From Asterias amurensis (Eukaryota; Echinodermata; Asteroidea; Forcipulatida; Asteriidae), in NCBI RefSeq assembly GCF_032118995.1, contig NC_092656.1, positions 18,992,965-19,056,964 of the forward strand: a stretch of 64,000 nucleotides of DNA, given 5' to 3'. Of the stretch, positions 12,933 through 24,045 are shown piece after piece. The notes beneath the pieces are model-generated. The model saw nothing but the letters and a program-made list of their open reading frames with translations, searched no databases and was not told where the DNA came from. The translations under genes and the position numbers were made by a program. Every line of letters begins with the position of its first letter. Positions within the stretch are counted from its first letter, which is position 1.

Positions 12933-15900
12933 CTAATCGCTGTCTTCATCGTTTAAGTAGTCCTCATCATCCAACCCTGTAAAACAAATCATTCCAAATT
13001 ATTCATAAAATGTATTATACAAGATTGGTTGAGACGAAAAAATAGTCGCAGATAAGCTTGGGCGATATCGATTAATTTTATTCACGATATATCGCCGACA
13101 ATATATCGCGATATTCGATATAATCGCGATTAATTAAATTTGACATCATCAGTCTTCAAACTCCTAGTGAAAGTTGTAGAAGAGACAGTCATAGCATAAG
13201 AGGTGTTCTAATGACCTATTCTTCTGGTTTTACTCCAAACCTATGGGGGTGCAAGATGTCTCAGCTAGCAAATACATCGCAATATTTAATCGATACCGCG
13301 ATATATCATTTCGATTAAAACCAAATCCATCCGATATCGAAATCGTTTCCAAATTAATATCGCGATATTCGATAGTATCGTGATATCGCCCAAGCTTAGT
13401 CGCAGACAGTTTTCATGTTTTATATGATCAACCACATACATGTACATAAAGGAACAAACCTGTGAAAATTTAGGCTAAAAGGCAGTGGACACTATTGTTA
13501 TTTCCTTTCTTCAAAATAATTGTTAGTATTACTAGGTAATGAGCAATGAAGAGCTGTTCAATAGTATAAAACATTATGAGAAACGGCTGCCTCTGTAGCA
13601 AGTTTTTGAGAAAGATAAAAATATTTGAATTGAATTCGAGACCCTCAGCTGAGGTCTCCAATTCAAGGCATCTGAAAGCACACAACTTGTGCGACAAGGG
13701 TCTTTTTCTTCCATTGTTCTCTTGCACCTTTGACGACCAATTGAGCTCAAATTTTCACAGGTTTGTTACTTTATGCATATTTTGAGATACACCAAGTGAG
13801 AAGACTGGTCTTTGACAATTACCAAAGGTGCCCACTGCTTTTAAAGGGTTTCGGTACCTTTAGTAGCAAAATTTTATTTTGTTACTATTGTTGTAATTAT
13901 TAAAATCAAACAACAAATTGTGTACGTTCTTTCTTTTTAGGGTTACATGTTATTAATACATACACTTGCTTGCAATTTCACAACTGTTTTATTAATTGAG
14001 TGCGAAGACACCAACATTAATCACGGTTGTTCACTTCATTAAAATAGAAGAGGAGAATTGTTTATTTGGTGTGAAGTCAAACGTGACTACTTTCTGAACC
14101 AAGGTCAGCCCTTTTGCGAGTGATGAATGACGACTTGCATGAATTTTAAAGATAATTTCAAAGCTGCTAAATGAGGCACACTGAACATTTACACATGGGG
14201 AATTGACTCCCTTAGTGGCACAACTTAGGTGTAATAATGATTTAATAATAAATAGGTTTTTTATAGGACTTTATCTACGAGCATCTTAAAGGAACACGTT
14301 GCCTTGGATCGGTCGAGTTGGTCTATTAAAAGCGTTTGAAACCGTTTGTTATAAAATGCATATGGTTAGAAAGATGTTTTAAAAGTAGAATATAATGATC
14401 CACACAAGTATCACTCGAAATTGCGAACTATCACGATCGCCATTTATGTTTTGACTCCCATAAATGGCCGACCGTGTTAGTCCACAGGGTAAGAAGAAAA
14501 CCACGCAATTTCGAGGCATACATTGTATTTGTGTAGATCATTGTATTCTACTTTTACAATATCTTTCTAACCATATACATTTTACAACAAACGGTTACAG
14601 AATGCTTTTCAAAGACCAACTCGACCGATCCAAGGCAACGTGTTCCTTTAAAGTGCTTTTTATGAATTATGAGACCCATTTATGTAAACCCATTGTAAGT
14701 GTTAACAAGATGCTGTGGTGCATTCAGCAGTCACTGCCAGAGACACCAGGGCAGATCCCTTCTCTTAGTGATAGGTGTCAATGGTTTTTTTTTGTGCAGT
14801 ACACAACAAATGGGCCATGGCCTTTCATCCCATCCAACAGCGGAGTGTCAAGACCGGGACTTGAACCCACACCAACAAAACGCTGATCAGAATCACCAGA
14901 GCTTGAGTCCAGCCGTCGATTTCACAAAACTCTTCCTAACTTAGGATTAATCTTATAACTTAGGACGAGTCCAAACCCTGCACTGTACCATGCAGACCTT
15001 AAGATTTATTTAGTTTCTCGTCCTAACTCGAGATAAGACGAGAACTAACTCTTTGTGAAATCAACGGCAATAATCTTGACTGCTTGCGCCACGAGATGAT
15101 GGCAGGTAAATTTGGTCAACAGGAAACAATCATGAATACAACAAGGCTACAGCATTTTCATTTTATTTATTCTGGCTAGGAAGCAAAGGAATATCAGAAA
15201 ATCAAACTTAATCACTATACTAGCCAAGATACTAGCCAAGAACCCAATGGAGAGAAGATAAGGGAGGAAGTCTCACTTTTAGATGTGAGAGGAAAACCCA
15301 AAAGAACTATATCAATCCACAAATTGCCCTCGGCATGGTACGAACCGGGGTCCTGGAGGTGTAAGGAAAGGATAACACTACACCAACCCGACCAACCGGG
15401 GCCTTTCTCAAACCACGGCTTGGGCTCCGGCTCCGGCTTAGGCTCTCCGCGCTGTACACGTATCTCGGCCTTTAACCTGCATTTTTAGCGCGTGTTGCTG
15501 CTTGTACCTGCACGCGGAGCCTGAGCTGGAGCCTAAAGGCCCGGTCACACAGGCCCCAATAACGAGAACGAAAAAGATAAGGATAAAAATGCACCCCCTC
15601 GATTGGTTGAATGATGTGGGCGTTTTCTGCAAGGAGCAATTCAACCAATCGCTAGAGTGCATTTTTATCGTTATCGTTTTTGTTCTCGTTATCGGGGCCT
15701 GTGTGACCGGGCCTTAAGTCGAGGTTTGAGAAAGGCCCCCGATAAAGGGCTACAGCAAGACTACAACACAACCCCCCAACATGAAAGCGAGACTTACTTG
15801 ATGTGTAGGGTGCAAGGAGAGCAGCGGTTTCTGGGTCCTTTGCGGCAAGTTCTTGTGCTATTTTGTCTGCTTTATTCTTTATATTTGTACGGGCACCTAA

Positions 15901-18900
15901 AGAAAAGAAAAAAAGAACAACATACAATTTATAAACACCTTACCAAAGTGGGCAAAGCAATTTTTTATGCAAAAAATTATTTTGAGTAATTACCAATAAT
16001 GTCCAGTGCCTTATTCATTTAATTGAACACAGGAATTTCTTATGACAGAAACTTGAAAATCCTGTCAATACCTAAACATAAACAAAGTCCATACATTTAA
16101 TTTTTCATGAAAAAAACTTCAGAATAAACTGGCTAAATGCCCTTTTCTTAAATGTTTTGATATTAATTTGCTATTCAAAATTTAATTGGTGACAGTCTAT
16201 GTGAAGGGGTAATGGCTTACAGTAGAATTACGATACACTTACAGGGAAATAAAGAAATTTTGTTCCTCAATTGAAGAACTATCTGTTACACATGAATAAT
16301 AAACATTGAACAATGCGTTTTATCCCTCATTTTATTTCACTTGGTTTAAGTTTAATTAGTGTGGCGTTTCCTTGTGGAAAAGGGAACTAGGTCACTTCAG
16401 TGTGGGATAAGAGTCAACAAAGGAAAGTTATCAAATTTTTATTAGTCATGCTTTGTTGGTTGAAAAATAAGTACTAAAATTTTAATTTATTTAAAAAAGT
16501 TGTAATAAAGCGTTTTATCATACCCTTAGGGGTATATCAAAGGGCTCATTATTTGGTTTTCAACAGGATAGGCAGAGCTTTGTTTTGACTTATGCGCCCA
16601 TTAATGTAGAACCTCATAAAGGTTTAAAAGGTTCTATTGTACATTAAGCAACCACTGCAAGAACCACACAGGCAAACCCCTTCTCTGCGAGACAAGTGTA
16701 GGATCTGGACCTTTGCATGGTGAATGAAGCAATCAAATAAAATAATTTACACGAACAACAGATTGTAATAATCTTACCAATCACACGAGCCAGGAATTTG
16801 TATGAGAAAAAAAGTTCTGTCAGTTTTTATTCATTTTCGATTCTGGATTTACGCTTTGGGTTGTGCCAGCCTGCAAAGAAGACCTGGGCCCAATGTCATA
16901 GATCTGCTGAAGCACAAAATGGAGCTAAGCACAACAAAATCATGCTTTTACAAGAATGTGGTTACCAGCCAAAATACCATTTCTCATCTACATTTTGTGA
17001 CTGGTATCCGGATAATGTTTGTTTAGCGGAAACATTTTGTAGCAATATTTTCTACTGAAGCAGCTCCATGAAGTGAGACCCAGGCTCTGTGACCTTAATA
17101 ACTGTCCTACGACTCAGTAAACTGAATAATCGTCCTCACCTTTTGCCAGTAACATTCGGACGACCTCCGCGTGACCTTTCCATGCCGCGGCATGTAAGGC
17201 CGTGTCACCGATCTTGTTCTGTGAGTTGACTTCCACTCTGGGCTGGGCCAGCAAGGTTTTCACACATTCTACATGACCCCCATGAGAGGCCCAGTAAAGA
17301 GGCGTGGAACCAGACTTATCCAAACCATTGACAGAGACCTACGAACAGAACAAAAAATTAAAACTAAATCAGCAAGGCATTTTATGATCAATCATAAACT
17401 CATCAATGAAAATATTTCTAATGGAAATAATTTGTACTGGACCAGAACTTTGTAACAAGACCAGGGGTCGATTTCACAAAGAGTTAGGACTAGTCCTAAC
17501 TTAGGACTAGTCCTAAGAGATATCAAAAATGTACAGCTAGTCCTAAGTTAGGACTACTAACTCTAGATAAGACTTGTCCTAACTCTTTGTGAAACCCACC
17601 ACTGGTTCAAAATCTGGTGAGATTTGTGGCGACACCATGTTTATAAATCTCTTTTGAGTAGTTGGGGTTGGAAAGAACCGATGGTTTGAAAACTCGATCA
17701 GTATGCTCTCATTGTCTTCAGGAGAATGCGGAACAGATCCAAAATGTGAACAAACATGAAAAGACCAGACACAAAACGACACCACAGTTTTTACATATAA
17801 AATTATACTGCTTTGTTTTGTTTTGTTTGTTTGTTGGTTTTTTTGTTTGTTTGTTGGGGGTGTTTGTTTGTATGGTGGGGTGTTTGTTTGTTTGTTTGTT
17901 TGTTTGTTTGTTTGTTTGTTTGTTTGTTTGTTTGTTTATTGGGTTTCTTTTAGAAGAAAAGATCTGTATTGTCTTATGGGTAAGAAGACCTCTATACTCA
18001 ACAAACTGAAACATGTTTATCAGACTCAAAGTCAACTTGTGTATATCATTTTTTAAGTGAAGATATTGATTTTTTTAAAAACCCACCCAAAACAAGACCA
18101 CTGGACTTGCCCGACACTAAATTTCTAACGTCAGTCTCGGATTCCAGTGTAAATTTTGAGACCAGGGCCCCATTTCAAGAAGTACTTAGATTCATCTTAA
18201 GATAAGTTATATGAAACTATTGAGAAACAAGTTAATTATCTTGATTTCCCCTCATGACCTAAGAGATTTTCAAAGAAAACTTACAAGATTATCGAGAGAC
18301 TCTTTTAAAAAGTCAACATTTCCTCTTTTGGAAGCTTCGTGTAGAGGGTTGTCGATTCGATCCATGTTCTCCTCAACTGAAACATAATAAAAAATAATTT
18401 ATAATAGTAACTAGCTCTTATAAAACACATTTCACAATAACCGTCTCAATACGCTTTTAATACATTAGTGGCCCGGTCTTTGGGCCTATAACATTCCTTC
18501 AATTTTTCTCATCTCCCTTGGGAGTTTACAACCTAGGCAACCATAGCGCTCAAAGGCTTTTTCAAACACAATATCAACCTCAACCCTCACAGGTACCCAT
18601 TTATACCCCTAGGTGTAGAGAAGCAGTTATAGTCATGCATCTTGCTCAAGTGCCATGACCTGGATTCGAACCCCCACTCTGATGACTTAACCACCAGAAT
18701 TTGATAATATAATAATAATATCGAAGCCTTATATAGCGCACGTATCTACCAAACAAGGTACTCAAGGCGCTGAGTATATACAAACTTTCAGAAAGATAGG
18801 TTATTGCAGTGATGGATTCTGAGACCAATTATGTAGCACTTATAAGGGTTTACAAGGTGCTACGGCGCATTAAGCAGCCACAACCAGGAACACCGGGGCG

Positions 18901-21900
18901 AACCCCTTCTCTTTTCAATAAGTGCACTGGGTTCTTTTACATGCGTTACACAACACATGGGACCAACGGCTTTACGTCCCATCCGAAGGATGCTCTTAAC
19001 CACTCTGCCATGACACCTCAATCAACATAGCGCCCCCGGTGGGATTCAAATCTGAGTCCCAGAGGAGGAAGGCGAGGCAAGACACAACTACACCAACCCA
19101 ACCACCACCATAAGGCTCTAATCGGTATACGTACTGTAATTGCTTGGGATCAGACCCGTCTTCTTGCCACATCTTGCCGTATACCAATCCTTGTTTTTCT
19201 GAAAGACAGAAGACATCTGATTAAACTTATTAGTACTTTTTAAATCAACAAATAATATATGAAACTACAGTTATACTCCTTAGTGGCTTAAATCAATTAA
19301 AATAATTTAATTTGATTTTAATTGGTTCGGTTGTACCTTTTAAACTCACTACACTAAAAAGAGTTGAACCAAAATACATGTAGTAGGCCTATTCTTTATC
19401 CCTGATGCATTATCAATATCAATCATCAATCAAATTTGTTTAACAAGCAAATCAAAAAACGAAACCCAACAACCCGCTTCTTTTGAAAATCTATCCACTA
19501 AGCAATCTAAAAATGAAAAAACAAACAAAAAAACCCACAATTTTTGTCCAATCTACTTCAGATCAAATGCACAAAAATCACAATACAAAGATAAAACATT
19601 AAGAATACCACAGACTGTAGTCAGGGTTTTTAAGGAAAACTAAAAACACTAAGTGAAACAAATCTGAGAACCTCGTTTAATTATTAGCATACTTAGGCCA
19701 AACTCCCAAAATGTAGGCCTAAAATGCCCTAGTAGCTTTTTAAAATATTTAAAGAAGAATTAAAAAAAACATGCCCCCCCCCCAAAAAAAAAAAAAAAAA
19801 AAAATCAACAAGAAATATTTAAAATGCACAAATCAAGCAAGAATAGCAATACATCAATGAAATGTCAGAAGCAATTCATACAACTGGGCAAAGAATCAAA
19901 CGTGTCACAGAATTTAAAATTATATTATTATACTTCAAAAATGTCAATACATTCATACATTGTAAAAAATATAGACAATAATAATGAGGTATATCATTCA
20001 AATAGTTTAGAAAATCAAATCACAGACACAGAGCAAGTTGACAGAATAAAGCAACTACGTGCACAGGTAATATATAAACAAAAGTGACGTCTGTCTCGAG
20101 CCTAGAGGTGGCTCACTGGGCCAGTATTTATATCTGCCTTTGCTTGGCATTAAACGAAGGAGAATATTTCTATTCTCACTGGACAAAGATGTCAGTCCAT
20201 TGCAGGTTACTCCCCAGCTCTCGCGATACCCATTTGTACTCCGGGTGGAGAGAAGCAATTATGACAAAGTGCCTTGCTCAAGGACACAAGTGTCACAACT
20301 GACCAGGTCAAGACTCAAACCCACATTCAGTGCTCTCAGAAGTAGAGTCCACTAACCATGACACCCCACTACATACACATGGAATATGAAAGAAATAATA
20401 ATACACAGATTTTGCCAGGTTTTGTCATCTCAACAAATATCTACACAAAATGTTGCATTTATTCCAAGCTCACCATATCTGTAACATACAACAAGTCATC
20501 TTCTTTAAACGTCAGCTCATCACGCTAAAAAAAAGAGAGAAAGATAAAAACACATTTTTAATATCAAATTTAATGAATTTATTTCATAATCACAAATCTG
20601 GCACTCTATCTATCTTATCTATTACTAATAATTACTCATGTGTTTGTTTTTTGTCAGAACTCATTTTTGAGTTTTATAATATCTCTATAAGACCACATTC
20701 CTAGTGCTATCATATAGAAGAGGACCAGTTTCTTCCTTCATAGGCATATGACCCAGTGGGGCAGGCGAAGGGGGCAGCTACCCCCAAACTTTGAGCAAAG
20801 CAGTGGGGAAATTTGTGAACAGGTTTCCTAAAACACAAGCTTGTCCATGACGTGTCAACATAAGTTTGAGTCCTGAGCTGAGTAGTGTCTATTTGTTGAT
20901 TTTGATCTTGATGTAATAATTGATCAGCTCCTTTCTAGGAACAACACTCAATGAGGTCATGTCAGGAGGGAGGAACTCTAAGTCGATTGTATGCATACCT
21001 ATGAGTGTACGCCAAAACTTAGTGAGGCCAGTGATGCTGGTTGCTAAAGACACTGGATACTATTAGTAATTGTCAAAGACCAGCCTTCACAGTTGGTGTA
21101 TCTTAACATTATGCATAAAATAACAAACCTGTGAAAATTTGAGTCAATCGGTCATCAAAGTTGCGAGATAATAATGAAAGAAAAAACACCCTTGTCACAC
21201 GAAGTTGTGTGCGTTTAGATGGTTGATTTCGAGACCTCAAGTTCTAAACCTGAGGTCTCAAAATCAAATTCATGGAAAATTACTTCTTTCTCAAAAACTA
21301 TGGCACTTCAAAGGGAGCCGTTTCTCACAATGTTTTATACCATCAACCTCTCCCAATTACTAGTCACCAAGAAAGGTTTTGTGCCTCTAATTATTTTGAG
21401 TAATTACCAATAGTGTCCACTGCCTTTAAGTAGGTGAGTGAATTCCAGTCTTTAGCAATATTGGGAAAGTATGACTTATGAAAGGCGTAAGTTCTAGAGG
21501 AAGAGATTCTAAGGGTGAGTGGGTTGTGATTTCTAGTGATGACAGCTGTGGGGTCTCTAAGGTTGAAGCTCAGATGTTCTTCCAGATCAAGTTGAATAGT
21601 TTGTGGATGATTTTGTGCATTGTGAAAAGTCTCTGGTTAAGGCGTCTGTGTTGAAGTAAGGGAAGCTCAATTTCATTTAACATAGCTGTTAATACAGAAC
21701 TATCCCTGGTGTAGGTGTTGGTAATGAAATGTGCAGCTCGTTGACAAGTTTCTCAGAGAGAGTGAGAGATCTTGACATACTCACATGCTGAGCCTGGTAG
21801 TTATACAGGGCCCGGAAAACCTTCACCTGACCTGGACAACAAGATATAAATAAAAAGTCAATCATTTATTTATTGAATGTCATCTTTGATTTGACAATGC

Positions 21901-23387
21901 ACATGTAGTCCAGATCAATGATGTGCAACAGTGTTGCCAACTACTAAACTATAGAGCCGTCTTCACAACAACACACATGTATTTGTACGAATGTAGATGT
22001 GTAGTAAATGGTAAACTATCACAAAATAAATCACTTTATTATATATTGGTGACCATGGCCAGATGCAGAAATTTAGAAAGAAAAATTTCCGTATCCTGCA
22101 ACCACTTTTTCATTCGTTGTGAAATAAATTAGGAATACCTTTCCGTATCTGCCACCACTTTTTCACTCATTTTTACAGAAATGGATATCTCATTGAGGTA
22201 AATTAAATACTAGGCTATATTATTTCATATTGAATGAAAAAGTGGTGGCGTGATACAGAAACTGTTCCTAAAATTCGTAATTAATCAAATAAAGTAGTTA
22301 TCCCTTTAAAGGTAAAAATGAGTTAAAAAAACGGTGGCAGGATACAAAAATATTTCATTTTTAGCCAAAATAATTACAACTACAATACGTGCAATCCCAT
22401 TACACAAGGGTGATAGGAGTCTAGTCTTAATATTCTTACTTTTAGTTATATATACACTTGTAATGCTTGTACAGTTACACAGTGTTGAATGTGGACTTAA
22501 AGTATCGTAGCATCATACGTTATCGACCCTCATATGTTTTCGGTCCCCAACTTTGATTCCCGTTTATCGCGAAATTGTGCAAGCTGCACCGGTGACAGAA
22601 GCTATGCAGTTTACTCACAGTCTGTATTTTCACCAGGCTTAATCATGCTGAGAATAAAGTTTCCTGTCGCTGTTTATGGTCAAACATTTATAAAATGATT
22701 GATTTTTGGTACTAATCACTAGTGCATTATTATGCCAACATTCAAGTGAGTCAAAGAAACATCATCCAATCTCAAATGTTCAAAACAAAATTACTATCTG
22801 CTAGATTGAGTTTTATTCTGCTTTAGTCACTAGATGGATCACGTGAGGTGGTTACTATTTGGGATTCTATGGTGCGCAAATGTGGGGAAAATATTAAAAT
22901 ATTTTAAGTGAAAATGACAACAATTTTTTTTATTTATTTACTGCATAACTGTTATAAATTCCGATAAGAGTAATAAATATTAAGTCTACATTTAAGAGAA
23001 AATATCATAGATTGGTTTCTTATCTCCTGATTGCTCCAATGTCGTGCATGCATAAGCACTGTTAATGGCGGACTGTCTCTCGCAACGTAAAACCAAAACT
23101 TTAAAAATTTCAACACACCATGAAGTGAAAGTGTTATTGTTAAAAAATTTGATAGATGATTTGAAAAAAAAAATAAAAATAGTTTTTGATTGTGAACAAT
23201 TTTTCTGTTATCCTACTGAAAACACATGACACCAGGATAATTGATACTTTTTAACAACAATAAATAATCACGCACACACACACAAAAAAGGGCCAGTCAG
23301 ATAAAATTTATTTTGGTGAATGTTTTGTTTACCTGGCTTGGGGACTGGCTTGGGTGGAGGTGGTGCACTTCTTGCTGGAGTAGTCAT
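12933..23387 (-). CDS. OSTF1: Osteoclast-stimulating factor 1 homolog (SH3 plus ankyrin adaptor)
   Basis: Eight coding exons on the minus strand: 23387-23333, 21831-21785, 20524-20474, 19198-19135, 18376-18285, 17338-17140, 15896-15798 and 12976-12933. Every junction is GT-AG and phases close to 216 residues (human OSTF1 is 214). A Pro-rich start ([10 protein letters not shown], from residue 9) precedes an SH3 domain at about 19-74 with ALYNY, DELTF and GLIPSNY; the usual Trp pair is Trp-Tyr here. Ankyrin repeats follow ([33 protein letters not shown]), then an acidic tail [12 protein letters not shown] typical of the family. The family is a cytoplasmic adaptor that binds Src-type kinases and indirectly promotes osteoclast formation in mammals; its role outside vertebrates is less clear. 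It is head to head with VPS45. Introns carry MITEs, SINEs and a LINE fragment. The identification is firm. Confidence 0.95.
13052..13397. mobile_element. hAT-like MITE, family E copy 1
   Basis: Terminal inverted repeats AAGCTTGGGCGATATCGAT / ...GATATCGCCCAAGCTT enclose CGATAT-rich arms and a unique centre. The flanks are an 8-bp direct duplication AGTCGCAG at 13044-13051 and 13398-13405. An 8-bp target duplication is the hallmark of hAT elements. It lies in the last OSTF1 intron. Confidence 0.85.
13476..13844. mobile_element. TTAA MITE, family A copy 5 (diverged)
   Basis: AGGCAGTGGACACTATTG starts at 13480 after a mutated TTAA (CTAA). The right end keeps TTAA at 13841. The internal palindrome is weakened, so this is an older copy. 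Confidence 0.8.
14286..14651. mobile_element. TTAA MITE, family B copy 1
   Basis: TTAA followed by AGGAACACGTTGCCTTGGAT at the left end, and the complement followed by TTAA at the right. The interior is a long imperfect palindrome centred on CATAAATGGCCGACC. Relatives are at 47748-48091 and 59290-59679. Confidence 0.85.
14664..14913 (-). repeat. tRNA-derived SINE, subfamily 1
   Basis: Its body motifs (ACAAGATGCTGTGGTGCATT, CAGATCCCTTCTCT, ACACAACAAATGGG) and decayed tRNA head (GGGACTTGAACCC, CTGATCAGAATCACCAGAG) match the fuller copy at 41866-42274. Confidence 0.75.
14912..15068. mobile_element. MITE, family D copy 1
   Basis: GCCGTCGATTTCACAAA and TTTGTGAAATCAACGGC bound an interior of repeated CTAACTTAGGA / TCCTAAGTTAG motifs. 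Relatives are at 17466-17599 and 36441-36611. Confidence 0.75.
15398..15739. mobile_element. Outer MITE interrupted by an inner MITE
   Basis: Outer ends GGGGCCTTTCTCAAACCAC at 15398 and GGTTTGAGAAAGGCCCC at 15723-15739 are inverted repeats. Internal arms GGCTCCGGCTCCGG / CTGAGCTGGAGCC also pair. The right arm is split by a second element at 15534-15717. Confidence 0.7.
15534..15717. mobile_element. Inner MITE nested in the 15398-15739 element
   Basis: TAAAGGCCCGGTCACACAGG at the left and its complement ending at about 15717 are long inverted repeats that extend through AACGAGAACGAAAA. A CCAATC pair flanks the centre. It lies inside the outer element's right arm, so it is younger. Confidence 0.75.
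15973..16012. repeat. Family A MITE end fragment
   Basis: Only the right terminus (GAGTAATTACCAATAATGTC...) survives, beside OSTF1 exon 7. Confidence 0.6.
16590..17082. repeat. SINE fragment followed by family C MITE copy 2
   Basis: The stretch 16590-16715 retains SINE body motifs (GGCAAACCCCTTCTCTG). The stretch 16885-17082 is a family C MITE with ends GGGCCCAATGTCATAGATCT and GCAGCTCCATGAAG, and it ends 58 bp from OSTF1 exon 6. Confidence 0.6.
17466..17599. mobile_element. MITE, family D copy 2
   Basis: A compact copy. GGTCGATTTCACAAAGAGTT and AACTCTTTGTGAAACCC surround tandem GACTAGTCCTAA motifs that make it almost wholly self-complementary. Confidence 0.75.
17813..17940 (+). repeat. (GTTT)n microsatellite
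   Basis: An interrupted GTTT run ends in about 14 uninterrupted units at 17882-17938, within an OSTF1 intron. Open frames over it are low-complexity artefacts. Confidence 0.95.
18575..19022 (-). repeat. Two adjacent SINE copies
   Basis: The stretch 18575-18705 carries the subfamily 2 end (GGTACCCATTTATACCCC, GGATTCGAACCCCC). The stretch 18708-19022 is a subfamily 1 body with a TAATAATAAT tail side, TATATAGCGCACGTATCTAC, and the head end GCCATGACACC. Confidence 0.7.
20115..20365 (-). repeat. SINE, subfamily 2-like
   Basis: The motifs GATACCCATTTGTACTCCGG, CTTGCTCAAGGACACAAGTG and a decayed B box (GACTCAAACCC) match subfamily 2 copies. It lies in an OSTF1 intron. Confidence 0.6.
20990..21779 (-). 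mobile_element. CR1/jockey-like LINE fragment split by a MITE
   Basis: Read on the minus strand, 21779-21430 gives a reverse-transcriptase C-terminal region with recognisable pieces: [38 protein letters not shown] and IAKDWNSLT. The frame is broken within it. A family A MITE (about 21045-21429) separates this from the continuation at 20990-21044. A second copy of the junction sequence at 26375-26475 lacks the MITE. Confidence 0.75.
21045..21429. mobile_element. TTAA MITE, family A copy 6, inserted in a LINE
   Basis: The left terminus is decayed (TAAAGACACTGGATACTATT). The right terminus keeps CCACTGCCTTTAA. It lies inside the LINE fragment at 20990-21779. Confidence 0.85.
22060..22355. repeat. 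Dispersed repeat with CCACCACTTTTTCA motif
   Basis: Repeated and inverted motifs TTTCCGTATCTGCCACCACT, AAAAAGTGGTGGCGTGATAC and CTCATTGAGGTAAATTAA recur at 46226-46600. The arms are inverted, which suggests a MITE family. Confidence 0.6.
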
Positions 23388-24042
23388 CACTGAATGAAGA
23401 GGCTATTTATTCCTCTATAAATAAACAGACAACAAGGAAACACAATAACTGAAACTACATAAAACCCAGGAATCAAATAACAACAACACTGACACCAAGC
23501 CCACCAAACATTATATCAAAACAGAATCCACACTCGCTACATCCGTGTTGCGTCTGATTTCAGCCTTTCTCTCAACAAGAAAATACATATGCAAGTTTTC
23601 CCGAACCAGACTACGACGGGGTTAAAACCCGGAAGTGTTAGTTAAATTGAATACTTTATTTACTACCGATGTAGCGGTCAGTTGTTGATTGATTCTTATG
23701 GTCCCGATGTGTGGTAGTAATTTTGGGAAAAAAACACTATTGCTTGCGTGTTTCTAGTCTTAGTATCAAGACCTTCCCGCGGAAATGGATCTATTCCAAC
23801 AATGTACACCAAAGCGTGTTAGACATAGTAACGTTTTGAACAAAGACTAGCGTGTCCTGGGCCGTTCGGGTCACGTCAAAAGAGGGCGCTGTTTGGATTT
23901 ATTATTACAGTCGATGTCATTAAAACATAATGTGTTTGGCTGTTTACAAATCTTCTGCTGATTGATGCAAGAAAATTGAAGCCGAAAACGTCTTTAATTA
24001 GCTTCCAAGAGAGTCAGAAACGGGACGAACTGAAGTAGGGTC
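23388..24042. promoter_or_regulatory. OSTF1-VPS45 shared promoter interval
   Basis: About 655 bp separate the start codons of two divergently transcribed housekeeping genes. I see no TATA box at a convincing position. The layout suggests a bidirectional promoter; this is inference. Confidence 0.5.
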
Positions 24043-24045
24043 ATG

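Noticed and set aside
15652-15927. Long frame over OSTF1 exon 7
   Set aside because: Only 15798-15896 is exon; the rest is MITE sequence.
17662-18056. Val/Cys/Leu/Phe-rich and Asn/Lys/Gln/Thr-rich frames
   Set aside because: They are translations of the (GTTT)n microsatellite.
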